DNA of 36,586 nt from Actinomycetes bacterium (GTDB lineage: Bacteria > Actinomycetota > Actinomycetes > Propionibacteriales > Nocardioidaceae), in NCBI GenBank assembly GCA_023460975.1, contig JAEWOG010000077.1, positions 1 through 36,586 of the forward strand. Direction: 5' to 3'. Each line of letters begins with the position of its first letter. The first letter of the stretch is position 1. The notes under the pieces are model-generated. The model was not told the origin of the DNA, did not search any database, and worked only from the letters and a program-made list of their open reading frames with translations. Positions 7,398 to 15,372 of this stretch are shown one piece after another. The position numbers and the translations under genes are program-made.

Positions 7398-10300
7398 TCA
7401 GTCGGCCAATGCGACGGCTTCGGCGATGAGCTCACGCGCCTCGGCAGACAGCCGCGCCCACTTCACCGTGTTGCCGGCACGCTGGGCTGCATCGGCTTCC
7501 TCGAACTTCGCCTCGGCCTGCCGCAGCAGGCTCAGGATCTGGGCGTTCTTGCCCTTCACCGGCTCCTCGCTCTGGCCGTTGTCGCCCTCTCCCCCTTCGG
7601 TACCGGGATCCGGATCAGGCTTCACCTCGCCCGTCGACGGACCGGTGTCCTCGACACCGAGCACGTCGGCGATGGCACCGCGCAGGGTCGTGTCGATGCC
7701 CACCCGGTCCTTGTACGAGACCAGGACGAATCGCAGGTTCGGGAACGACGCATCACCGGTCGTGCGCTGCGCGTACAGGGGCTGCACGTACATGAACGAG
7801 TCCTTGACCGGCACCGTCAACAGGTTGCCGTACACGGGCTTGGAGCCGCCGTCCTCGAACCCGAGGAGCTGCTTGCGGACCTCGTCGTTGGTTCGCAGGT
7901 CGTTGGAGACCTGACGCGGTCCCATCGTCTGCTCGTTCGGAAGCTGCAACACCTTGATGCGCCCGTACGACTCGGTGTCGGTCGCATCGCTGTTGACGGT
8001 CATGAACGCGGCGAGATTGTTGCGGCCACGGGGGACGTACGAAGTGGTCAGCGACCACTGCTCGCCCTCACCGGTGTCGGCGAACAGACGGTAGGCCGGC
8101 TGGAGGGTTCCCTCCTGGTCCGGGTCCTCCGGGATGGCCCACTGGTTCTCACCCGAGAACCACCGCTTCGCGTCGGTCTCGTGGTACTTCTGGAACTGGT
8201 AGCGCTGCACCTTGAACAGGTCGTCCGGGTAGCGCAGGTGGCTCACCAACGCCTCCGGGATCTCCGACTTCGGCTGCACCGTGCCGGGGAAGGCGTCCAT
8301 CCAGGCCTCGAGCATCGGGTCGCTCTCGTCCCACGCGTACAACGTCACCGTGCCGTCGTACGCGTCGACCGTGGCCTTCACCGAGTTGCGGATGTAGTTG
8401 ATCTCGTCGGTGGGCAGCGTCTGGAACGCCGGCGCATCCTGAAGAGAGTCGTCCGTCATCTCCGAGAGGGACTCGCGCTGGGACAGCGGGTAGCGGTCGG
8501 TCACGGTGTAGCCGTCGAGCACCCAGGTGATGCGGCCATCGGCCACCACCGGGTAGGGGTCCGTGTCCACCGTCAGCCACGGGGCAACCTTCTCGACCAT
8601 CTCGCGCGGGTTGCGCTGGTAGAGGATCTTCGAGTCCTCGTGCACTCGGTCGGACAGCAGCAGGTTGACCTCGCCGAACCGGGCCGCGAACAGCGCCTTG
8701 TGGAACAGCCCGCCCACGTCGACTCCACCTGCACCGTCGTACGAGGTCGTCTCCTCGCCCTCTCCCTCGCCATCGAGACCGGCGAGGTCGAGCTCCACGT
8801 CCTTCCCGGACGCGCTCTGGCCGACGATGCTGTACGAGGGGCTGTGCTCACCGAAGTAGACCCGGTCCTCGTACCCGTCCCCCATGGCCGACAACGCGCT
8901 CTCGTCGCCCTCACGTCCCTCGGCCCACTGGATCTCGAGCTCCTGGGAGCTCCCGTCCTCGGGACGCTGGTCCGCGTACGCCGCGATGACGCCGTTGCCG
9001 TGGGTGTAGACGGTGTGCAGGTTGGCCCAGTTGCGCTCGCCCTCACCAATGCCAGTCTGGTCGAGCTCGCGGACACCGAGCACGAGCTGACGCTCGTTGC
9101 CGCCGATCTCGTAGCGGTCGACGTCGAGCACCTCGTTGACGGTGTAGAACTTGCGGACCTGCTGCTCGTTCTCGAACGTCGCGCTGATGATCTTGGGGTC
9201 GACCAGCGGGATCAACGACGTCATCTCGTCGAGGGCATCGAGGTCGAGCACCTCGCCGTCGTCCGCCGCCGGCTCCGCCGCAGGAGTCTCCTCGGCACTC
9301 GCCTCGGACTCCTCGGTCGCGCTCTCCTCAGCCTCGTCGGCGCTCTCCTCGTCGGCTTCCTCCGGCAATCCCTCCACCACCGGCGGCGCCCCGAGCCGCG
9401 AGACCTCGATGTCGTCGAGGGAGAACGCCTCACGGGTGGCCGCGATGTTCTCGGTGATGTACGGAGCCTCCTTGTCCGGCTCGTTGGGTCGGACCTGGAA
9501 CTGCTGGACGACGCCCGGCACGATCAGGCCGAGAATCACCGCGGACAGCACGAACAGCGCCACCCCCAGCGAAGGCAGCATCCAGGTGCGTCGCCACACG
9601 TTCGCCAGGAAGAGCACCGCACACACGATCGCGATGCCGGCCAGGATCTCCTTGGCCGGCAGCACAGCGTGGTCATCGGTGTAGCCCATGCCGGTGAACT
9701 TGCCGCCGCCCTGGAGCACCAGGTCGTAGCGATCCAGCCAGTAGTCAGCAGCCTTGGCAATCGCGAAGACGGCCAGCAGCACCGCGATCTGAGCCTGGGC
9801 CGCACCGGAGACGCGCTCACCCGGCCGAGCCGCGAAGCGGATGCCGCCGTACAGGTAGTGGACGAGCACCGAGGCAGCCAGGCCGACCGCGGCCATCACC
9901 ATCACCGAATCGACCACGAAGTGCCACCACGGCAGGTCGAAGACGAAGAAGCCGTGGTCGCGGCCGAAGTACGGGTCCTCGGTGCCGAAGTCACCGCCGT
10001 TGCGCCACAGCAGGAACGTGCGCCACTGCCCCGCCGCGGAGAATCCGCTCATCAGACCCACGAGACCCGACGTCGCGATCACGACCCACTTGGCCACCGG
10101 CGCGACGGTCTGACGATAACGATCCAACCCGTCGCTCGGCGCGTTCACGCCCGGCCACAGCAGCGGGCGGGAGCGGTACGCCAGCACCATCGCCGCGGCC
10201 ACCACGGCCGCCGAGACCACGCCGAACACGAGGAACAGCACGCCGCGCGTGACCCAGATCTTCGAGAAGACGCTGCGGAACCCGACCGAGTCGAACCACA

Positions 10301-10454
10301 GGCGGTCGGTCCAGAAGCCCGCGAAGACGGAGAAGCCCACCAGAAGCAGTCCGATGATGGCGACGGTGAGCGCCAACGTACGGGACCGCCCGCTGGGGGC
10401 TGGCGCAGCCGGTCGAGGCGTCGCCGCCGGCCTTCCCGGGAAATTGCCACTCAC
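7398..10454 (-). CDS. UPF0182 family integral membrane protein
   Basis: A 1018-residue protein of the actinobacterial UPF0182 (COG1615) family, whose function is unknown. About seven hydrophobic segments lie in the first third (roughly 26-46, 70-92, 122-142, 179-203, 220-236, 266-286 and 293-313). They are followed by a large, probably extracytoplasmic region with the family phrases YITENIAATREAFSLDDI (about 332-349) and VPRGRNNLAAFM. Unusual here is an acidic low-complexity insert at about 363-401, rich in Glu, Ala, Asp and Ser, in front of LVDPKIISATF. The C-terminus has another Pro/Glu/Gly-rich stretch before a helical tail. The GTG start overlaps the stop of the PPA1309-type gene (GTGA), so the two are translationally coupled. 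It is the last gene of a three-gene operon with a ylbL-like protease. Confidence 0.93.
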   Translation of the reverse strand: MSGNFPGRPAATPRPAAPAPSGRSRTLALTVAIIGLLLVGFSVFAGFWTDRLWFDSVGFRSVFSKIWVTRGVLFLVFGVVSAAVVAAAMVLAYRSRPLLWPGVNAPSDGLDRYRQTVAPVAKWVVIATSGLVGLMSGFSAAGQWRTFLLWRNGGDFGTEDPYFGRDHGFFVFDLPWWHFVVDSVMVMAAVGLAASVLVHYLYGGIRFAARPGERVSGAAQAQIAVLLAVFAIAKAADYWLDRYDLVLQGGGKFTGMGYTDDHAVLPAKEILAGIAIVCAVLFLANVWRRTWMLPSLGVALFVLSAVILGLIVPGVVQQFQVRPNEPDKEAPYITENIAATREAFSLDDIEVSRLGAPPVVEGLPEEADEESADEAEESATEESEASAEETPAAEPAADDGEVLDLDALDEMTSLIPLVDPKIISATFENEQQVRKFYTVNEVLDVDRYEIGGNERQLVLGVRELDQTGIGEGERNWANLHTVYTHGNGVIAAYADQRPEDGSSQELEIQWAEGREGDESALSAMGDGYEDRVYFGEHSPSYSIVGQSASGKDVELDLAGLDGEGEGEETTSYDGAGGVDVGGLFHKALFAARFGEVNLLLSDRVHEDSKILYQRNPREMVEKVAPWLTVDTDPYPVVADGRITWVLDGYTVTDRYPLSQRESLSEMTDDSLQDAPAFQTLPTDEINYIRNSVKATVDAYDGTVTLYAWDESDPMLEAWMDAFPGTVQPKSEIPEALVSHLRYPDDLFKVQRYQFQKYHETDAKRWFSGENQWAIPEDPDQEGTLQPAYRLFADTGEGEQWSLTTSYVPRGRNNLAAFMTVNSDATDTESYGRIKVLQLPNEQTMGPRQVSNDLRTNDEVRKQLLGFEDGGSKPVYGNLLTVPVKDSFMYVQPLYAQRTTGDASFPNLRFVLVSYKDRVGIDTTLRGAIADVLGVEDTGPSTGEVKPDPDPGTEGGEGDNGQSEEPVKGKNAQILSLLRQAEAKFEEADAAQRAGNTVKWARLSAEARELIAEAVALAD

Positions 10455-11023
10455 GCTCGGTTCTCCTCAGTGTTCGCGTCCTCGGGCATCGCCGAGTCCA
10501 GAGTCTGGTGCAGCAGCGCCAGCAGGCCGGGCACCAGATCGGTCCCGTCCACCACCGACGTGTCGTCATCGTGGGCGCGCAGGCGCAGAGCGCAGTACGA
10601 GGCGCCCGCGCGCGTCGCCCCCGCCACCATGCGTACTTCCTGTCGCAGCGGGTGGTCCCGCGCGAAGGCCTCCGCCTCGGCCGGATCGGCGGGGATCTGG
10701 TCATCCACCTCGGGTGGGAGCACGAGCCGCTCGACGACCGCCGCGCACCCCGCCACCCCCTCGGGCCACAGGATCGTTTCCAGTACGGCCTCCAGCGTCT
10801 GGGTCGTCGGCAACGACTCCTGCTCGACGGGCGTCAACGACCCCTCGTTGGAGTCGTCATCGATCCCCATCACCGAGGCCAGCGCGGGTTCTTGGCGAAT
10901 CAGTTCCGCGGTGTCCACGAGCGCGTACAGGCGAGAGGGCTGATCCCAGCCGAGCTCGGCCACGTGGCCCTCGATCTCGAGAACAGCCGCGGCGAGAGCG
11001 GGGTCCTGGGGCAGGTCGGTCAT
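10451..11023 (-). CDS. PPA1309 family protein
   Basis: A 190-residue soluble protein matching the small actinobacterial family named after Propionibacterium PPA1309. It starts MTDLPQDPALAAAVLEIE and contains LYALVDTAELI, EQESLP, TILWPEGVAGCA and a helical C-terminus (LVPGLLALLHQTLDSAMPED). No enzymatic motif is visible and the family has no known function. Its start overlaps the stop of the upstream PDZ-protease gene (ATGA) and its stop overlaps the start of the UPF0182 gene (GTGA). The tight coupling suggests it works with the two membrane proteins. Confidence 0.85.
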   Translation of the reverse strand: MTDLPQDPALAAAVLEIEGHVAELGWDQPSRLYALVDTAELIRQEPALASVMGIDDDSNEGSLTPVEQESLPTTQTLEAVLETILWPEGVAGCAAVVERLVLPPEVDDQIPADPAEAEAFARDHPLRQEVRMVAGATRAGASYCALRLRAHDDDTSVVDGTDLVPGLLALLHQTLDSAMPEDANTEENRA

Positions 11024-12069
11024 GAGGCGTCCTCACAGGTCGGCAGCGTGGCGTCGTTGTCGTCGGTCCAGGTCTCGATCACGTCGAGCGCGTCCTCCAG
11101 CGTCTTCACGGGCACCACCCGCATGTCGCCGGCGTCCACCCCGCGCAGCGAGGAACAGTTGTCGTGAGGGACCAGGAACAGTTCCATGTCCTGGTCGCGC
11201 GATGCCGCGACCTTCTGCTGGGCTCCCCCGATGGGACCGACGGCCCCATCGACGGTGATCTCACCGGTCCCCGCGATCGCTGAGCCCTGCGTCAGCGAGC
11301 CCGGCGTCAGGACGTCGTAGATGCCCAGGGCAAACATCAGGCCAGCGGACGGGCCCCCGATCCCGCCGCCCAGGTTGATCGTGACGTCGAAGGGGAAATC
11401 GAACGAGGGCCCCGGCGTGATCCCGACGCGCGGCACGCCGTCGACGTCACGGGAAGCGATCTCGACGCGCACCTCTTGGTCGTCGCGCTCGAGGACCCAC
11501 TCAAGCGACGTGCCGGCGGGCTGGGAGCGGACCGCGTCCGCCACGTCCTGGGGCTGCGCGATATCCGTCCAACCCACACTCACGATGCGGTCGCCTGCCT
11601 GGACCTTGCCGTCAGCAGGCATCCCTGGCTCGACCTGGAAGGCGTGCACCGTCGCGGGCAGGTCGTACCCCAACTGGGTCAGCGCCGCCGCGACCGCGGC
11701 GTCCTGGGAGGAGACCATCTGGATCGTGGACAGCTCCTCCTCCGACTCATCCGTGGCATCGTCGGCGAAGACGGCCGAGCGCGGATAGACCGCGGCATCC
11801 GGATTCCACCAGTCGGCCAGCAGTTGCAGCAGGCCCACCCGATCCTCCGGGTCGTCCACATAGATCGTGGTGAGTCGCAGTTCGCCGCCATCGGCGTACG
11901 TCTCGTGCCCACTGACCTCGATGATGGGGGTGCCACCCTCAGTGCCGAGGACGTCGACCGTGGGGCCCGGGTGGTAGGTGACGTAGGGCAGCGGCGCCAA
12001 GGCAGCCACGATCCACATCACGGCCACCAGCGGCACGGCAGCCAGACCTGCCACGATCCGCTGACTCAT
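11020..12069 (-). CDS. YlbL-like PDZ / Lon-type (S16) membrane protease
   Basis: A 349-residue protein with one N-terminal transmembrane helix (about 8-30), a PDZ domain (about 130-205, GMPADGKVQAGDRIVSV) and a C-terminal Lon-like S16 proteolytic domain. The catalytic pair is visible as S241 in GGPSAGLMFALG and K286 in GAQQKVAAS. The family anchors a serine-lysine protease outside the cytoplasmic membrane; substrates in actinobacteria are not settled. It is first in the operon with the PPA1309-type and UPF0182 genes, with overlapping start and stop codons. The ATG at 12069 places the membrane helix at the extreme N-terminus as expected. The gene order matches other actinobacteria. Confidence 0.92.
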   Translation of the reverse strand: MSQRIVAGLAAVPLVAVMWIVAALAPLPYVTYHPGPTVDVLGTEGGTPIIEVSGHETYADGGELRLTTIYVDDPEDRVGLLQLLADWWNPDAAVYPRSAVFADDATDESEEELSTIQMVSSQDAAVAAALTQLGYDLPATVHAFQVEPGMPADGKVQAGDRIVSVGWTDIAQPQDVADAVRSQPAGTSLEWVLERDDQEVRVEIASRDVDGVPRVGITPGPSFDFPFDVTINLGGGIGGPSAGLMFALGIYDVLTPGSLTQGSAIAGTGEITVDGAVGPIGGAQQKVAASRDQDMELFLVPHDNCSSLRGVDAGDMRVVPVKTLEDALDVIETWTDDNDATLPTCEDAS

Positions 12070-12129
12070 GGCGCAACTCTCTCAGACGCAGGCAACCGCG
12101 CCGCGCGGCGGCACACAGGACCCGGTGGG

Positions 12130-12375
12130 TCACTCCCGGCCGCGCACCCCATCCGACGCGGTGGGGCGCACGGCGATCCCCGTGCTGCGGTCCGCGGACG
12201 TACGAGCGCTGACGGCCCGTACGGGCTGGTGCTCGCGCTCCATCGCGGCGGCCAGACGCGTCAACGCGACCTCGCGGTCAACCTCACCGCGGCCCTCACG
12301 CCCGGCCCACGCAACCCACCCCATGGCGCACACCGTGACCACGGCTGAGGGCGCAAGCCACCACAGGATCTCCAC
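12130..12375 (-). CDS. Small single-span membrane protein, unknown function
   Basis: An 81-residue protein with one hydrophobic helix at the N-terminus (about 3-24, EILWWLAPSAVVTVCAMGWV) followed by a charged, basic cytoplasmic-looking tail with EVALTRLAAAMEREH. I recognise no family with certainty. Support for a real gene comes from the upstream signal: TAGCCT lies six bases before the GTG start, the same leaderless pattern as neighbouring genes. It lies between moaE and the ylbL-like gene, all on the minus strand, with 60 bases to the next start. Confidence 0.65.
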   Translation of the reverse strand: MEILWWLAPSAVVTVCAMGWVAWAGREGRGEVDREVALTRLAAAMEREHQPVRAVSARTSADRSTGIAVRPTASDGVRGRE

Positions 12376-12466
12376 CCCGTCAGGCTAACCAACGAACGGC
12401 GCGCGCCCAGGGCAACGCGCCCGGCTCTCCGGAGCGGCGCTGCCAAGTGGCGCTCCGTGGTGGCGA

Positions 12467-12916
12467 TCAGGGAGCGCCGACCCACTCCTCGCGACCGCCG
12501 GCGAAGCGCTGGTGCTTCCAGATCGGCACCTCAGCCTTGAGCCAGTCGATGAGGTCGCGCGTGGCTGCGAACGCCTCCGCGCGGTGGGCTGATGCCGTGG
12601 CGACGACGACCGCCAGGTCCCCGACTGCCAGATCCCCCACCCGGTGGATGGCCGCCACCGCGCGCACGTCGTGCGCCGCTCCGACCCGCTCGCAGACCTC
12701 ACGCAACCGCGCCAGGGCCGTCGGGTGGGCGGAGTAGGAAAGCCCCTCCACGCCCGAGCCCGAGTCGTGATCGCGCACCCGACCGACGAACACGTCGACC
12801 CCACCCGCACCCGGGTCGGCGACCGCCTCGAGCACCGCCTCGACGCGCAGCGGCTCCTCGGAGATCTCGCAGAGTCGTACGACGTCCGCAACGGACGTGA
12901 GGTCGTGGGTGCTCAC
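12467..12916 (-). CDS. moaE: Molybdopterin synthase catalytic subunit MoaE
   Basis: A 149-residue MoaE. The protein transfers sulfur from the MoaD thiocarboxylate to precursor Z to form molybdopterin. Recognisable parts are the GGVDVFVGRVRDHDSG strand, SYSAHP, AIHRVGDLAVGDLAVVV and the C-terminal VPIWKHQ with the conserved lysine. The GTG at 12916 is fixed by a leaderless -10 box (TAGAGT, 7 bases upstream); the frame is open much further but into the antisense of the neighbouring gene. No other moa gene is adjacent, although moeZ, which can supply sulfur to MoaD-like proteins, lies about 19 kb away. Confidence 0.92.
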   Translation of the reverse strand: MSTHDLTSVADVVRLCEISEEPLRVEAVLEAVADPGAGGVDVFVGRVRDHDSGSGVEGLSYSAHPTALARLREVCERVGAAHDVRAVAAIHRVGDLAVGDLAVVVATASAHRAEAFAATRDLIDWLKAEVPIWKHQRFAGGREEWVGAP

Positions 12917-12923
12917 CCCACCC

Positions 12924-12970
12924 ACTCTAGGCGTCGGCGCCGAGCCCCGCTCGGGGCGGGTGAGTACCGT
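12924..12970. promoter_or_regulatory. Divergent leaderless promoters for moaE and the DUF2342 gene
   Basis: TAGAGT on the minus strand (12929-12924) sits 7 bases before the moaE GTG. TACCGT on the plus strand (12965-12970) sits 6 bases before the ATG at 12977. Both fit -10 boxes of leaderless transcripts. No convincing -35 boxes are visible. Confidence 0.5.
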
Positions 12971-12976
12971 TGTCGC

Positions 12977-14275
12977 ATGAACGACACGCCCGGCCCCGGC
13001 TCCCGCCCCGACGACAACAACCCGTTCCGAGGGACGCCGTTCGAGCAGATCTTCAACTCCCTCGGCGCCCAGGGCGGCCAGATGCCCGACCTGTCGCAGA
13101 TCATGAGCCAGTTCCAGGCGTTCATGCAGCCGCACGACGGCCCGGTCAACTGGACCGTGGTCACCGATGTCGCGCGGCGCACGAGCGCGCAGACGCCCGA
13201 CCCGACGCCCAGCCAGGCGAGCGTGAACGCGATCGCGGATGCCGTACGCCTGGCCGACCACTGGCTCGACACCACCACGGACTTCGCCTCGGGCGTCACC
13301 TCCACCGCCGCGTGGTCGCGCGCGGAGTGGATCGAGCAGACCATGGACGTCTGGAAGGTGCTCGTCGAGCCCGTCGCAGGCTCCGCAGTCGCGGCCCTCG
13401 GCGATGCCGTCCCCGAGGAGGCCAAGGCCATGGCGGGCCCGATCCTCGGCATGCTCGGACAAGCGACCGGGGCGATGGTCGCGGGCCAGGTGGGCAACGG
13501 GATCGGCATGCTCGCCGGCGAGGTCCTCAGCGCCAGCGACATCGGCCTGCCTCTCGGCCCGGCCGGTCGGGCCGCCCTCATGCCGGGCACGATCGAAGAG
13601 TTCAGCAAGGGCCTCGATGTGAGTCCCGACGACGTCCTCCTCTACCTGGCGTTGCGCGAGGCCGCCCACCAGCGTCTCTTCGCGTCCGTCGGCTGGCTGC
13701 GGGGCCACCTCCTCGACGCCGTCGCGGCGTACGGCGCTGGCATCGAGGTGAACACGGCCGGCATCGAGGAGAAGCTGGGCGGCATCGACCCGACCAACCC
13801 GCAGGCGATGCAGGAGGCCATGGAAGGCGGCATGTTCGACCTCGAGCGCACGCCCGCGCAGCAGGCCGCCCTCGATCGGATCGAGGTGACGCTGGCCCTG
13901 GTCGAGGGGTGGGTCGACGAGGTCGTCACACAGGCCACTGCCGAGCGCATGCCCGCGGCCGCCAAGTTGCACGAGATCACGCGCCGCCGCCGAGCGGCGG
14001 GCGGACCTGCCGAGCAGACCTTCGCCTCACTCGTCGGCCTCGAGCTCCGGCCGCGCCGCCTGCGCGAGGCGTCGACGTTGTGGGGTTCGCTGCGCAGCCG
14101 TCAGGGCATCGAAGGACGCGACGGCGTGTGGATGCACCCCGACCTGCTGCCCACCGGCGCGGACCTGGATGACCCGCTGGGCTTCCGTGAGGACGCCGTG
14201 GGCATGGCCGAGCTGACCGAGGACGAGTTCGACGCCGGTCTGCGCGACCTGCTCGGCGGGGCCGACGAGGAGTGA
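12977..14275 (+). CDS. DUF2342 / zinc-dependent metalloprotease-like protein
   Basis: A 432-residue member of the actinobacterial DUF2342 family, often annotated as zinc-dependent metalloprotease. After a disordered start the conserved part runs from PVNWTVVTDVARR (about 56) through VLVEPVAGS, LPLGPAGRAALMP and LYLALREAAHQRLFASVGWL. The putative metal site reads REAAH (227-231), a degenerate HExxH lacking the first histidine, so protease activity is doubtful. No signal peptide is seen. The start follows the leaderless pattern. The stop overlaps the GTG of the NUDIX gene, so the two form an operon. Confidence 0.88.
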   Translation: MNDTPGPGSRPDDNNPFRGTPFEQIFNSLGAQGGQMPDLSQIMSQFQAFMQPHDGPVNWTVVTDVARRTSAQTPDPTPSQASVNAIADAVRLADHWLDTTTDFASGVTSTAAWSRAEWIEQTMDVWKVLVEPVAGSAVAALGDAVPEEAKAMAGPILGMLGQATGAMVAGQVGNGIGMLAGEVLSASDIGLPLGPAGRAALMPGTIEEFSKGLDVSPDDVLLYLALREAAHQRLFASVGWLRGHLLDAVAAYGAGIEVNTAGIEEKLGGIDPTNPQAMQEAMEGGMFDLERTPAQQAALDRIEVTLALVEGWVDEVVTQATAERMPAAAKLHEITRRRRAAGGPAEQTFASLVGLELRPRRLREASTLWGSLRSRQGIEGRDGVWMHPDLLPTGADLDDPLGFREDAVGMAELTEDEFDAGLRDLLGGADEE

Positions 14276-14814
14276 GCCTGCACGCCGACGCGCTCAGCAC
14301 GCTGAGCGCCTGGAACGCCCCCACGCCCGCGCAGGCCGCGCTGCGCGATCGGTACGTCGCCCACCTCGCCGCCCGCCCGGACGGCATGGAGCGGGCCTGC
14401 TTCCCCGACCACCTCACCGCGGGGGCCATCGTGCTCTCCGCCGACGGGTCCTCGGTGCTGCTCAACCTGCACCGCAAGGCCAAGCGCTGGTTCCACTTCG
14501 GCGGGCACTGCGAACCCGGCGACGCGACCCTGGCGGGAGCGGCGCTGCGCGAGACGTACGAGGAGTCCGGCCTGCCCGAGGTGCTGTTCGACCCCACGCC
14601 GCTCGCGCTCTCGGAGCACAGCGTGCCGTTCTGCGACCCGCGCGGCGTCGTCCAGCACCTCGACGTCCGCTTCGCGGCCCGGGCACCTCAGGGAGTCGAG
14701 CACTCGGTCAGCGACGAGTCGCTGGACGTGCGCTGGTTCGACCTCGACGACCTCCCCGATCTCGAGGACGAGATGCACGTCCACCTCGCGCTCGCCCGGG
14801 AGCGCCTGCGCTGA
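14272..14814 (+). CDS. NUDIX hydrolase
   Basis: A 180-residue NUDIX-fold protein with the box GHCEPGD...LRETYEESGL at 78-101. Compared with the strict Nudix signature the first glutamate is Asp and there is one extra residue before RE; this variant is common in a group of actinobacterial NUDIX proteins. It would hydrolyse a nucleoside-diphosphate-linked substrate, but the substrate cannot be read from the sequence. The GTG start overlaps the stop of the DUF2342 gene (GTGA), so translation is coupled. It ends 10 bases before the convergent metallopeptidase gene. Confidence 0.88.
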   Translation: MSLHADALSTLSAWNAPTPAQAALRDRYVAHLAARPDGMERACFPDHLTAGAIVLSADGSSVLLNLHRKAKRWFHFGGHCEPGDATLAGAALRETYEESGLPEVLFDPTPLALSEHSVPFCDPRGVVQHLDVRFAARAPQGVEHSVSDESLDVRWFDLDDLPDLEDEMHVHLALARERLR

Positions 14815-14824
14815 GCCGTACGCC

Positions 14825-15361
14825 TCACTCCTCGTCGGTGACGCCGTCCTGCGCGGCACTCCACCCGTCGAGGTAGCCGCGGGCCCGCTCCGCCCGGGGA
14901 TAGTGCTGGACCCAGCTCCAGAACTTCTCGTCGTGGTTGGGCTCGATCATGTGGGCCAGCTCGTGGACGAGGACGTAGTCGAGCACCCACGTCGGCATGC
15001 CCTGCACCCGCGTGGAGACCCGGATCGAACGGTCAGCAGGCGTGCACGACCCCCACCGCGCGTTCTGCGCCGCCCAGCGGACCGACTGCGGGGTGGCCAG
15101 CCCACCCAGGTAGTCGTCGTTGAGGGTCAGTGCGCGAGCGAGCAACTGTTCGTCGCTGGGGCGGCGGCGCTGCTCGGAGCGCTCGAGGCGGGCGACCATG
15201 TCGCTCACGGTGCGTTCCTCGTCGCGCTTGCTCATGCTCGCGGGGATCAGCACCACCACCGACGCACCGTCTCGGTACGCGGTCACCGTGCGACGTCGGC
15301 GCCGGGATCGGCGCACCACGACGTCGGTCCGGGCGTCCTGCGCTCCCCCGCTGGCTGCCAT
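14825..15361 (-). CDS. YgjP-like (DUF45) zinc metallopeptidase
   Basis: A 178-residue protein of the YgjP/SprT-like metallopeptidase group. The motif HELAH at 133-137 followed by PNHDEKFWSWV (third ligand H143) is complete. Upstream RWGSC (103-107) is also typical of the family. The N-terminal RRSRRRRRTV stretch is strongly basic. The function in cells is not well defined. The gene starts 11 bases after the stop of the PHP-domain gene on the same strand, so the two probably form an operon. TAGCGT eight bases before the ATG could provide a separate transcript. Confidence 0.88.
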   Translation of the reverse strand: MAASGGAQDARTDVVVRRSRRRRRTVTAYRDGASVVVLIPASMSKRDEERTVSDMVARLERSEQRRRPSDEQLLARALTLNDDYLGGLATPQSVRWAAQNARWGSCTPADRSIRVSTRVQGMPTWVLDYVLVHELAHMIEPNHDEKFWSWVQHYPRAERARGYLDGWSAAQDGVTDEE

Positions 15362-15372
15362 GTGTCCGCACG

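Noticed and set aside
7359..10943. Very long open frame on the plus strand opposite UPF0182 and PPA1309
   Set aside because: It lies antisense to clearly recognised genes and its translation is Arg/His/Val/Leu-rich without any family motif, as expected from high-GC codon bias. The same applies to 259-1854, 2540-4132, 15130-17241, 20432-21985, 25299-27065, 27305-28489 and 28958-30907.
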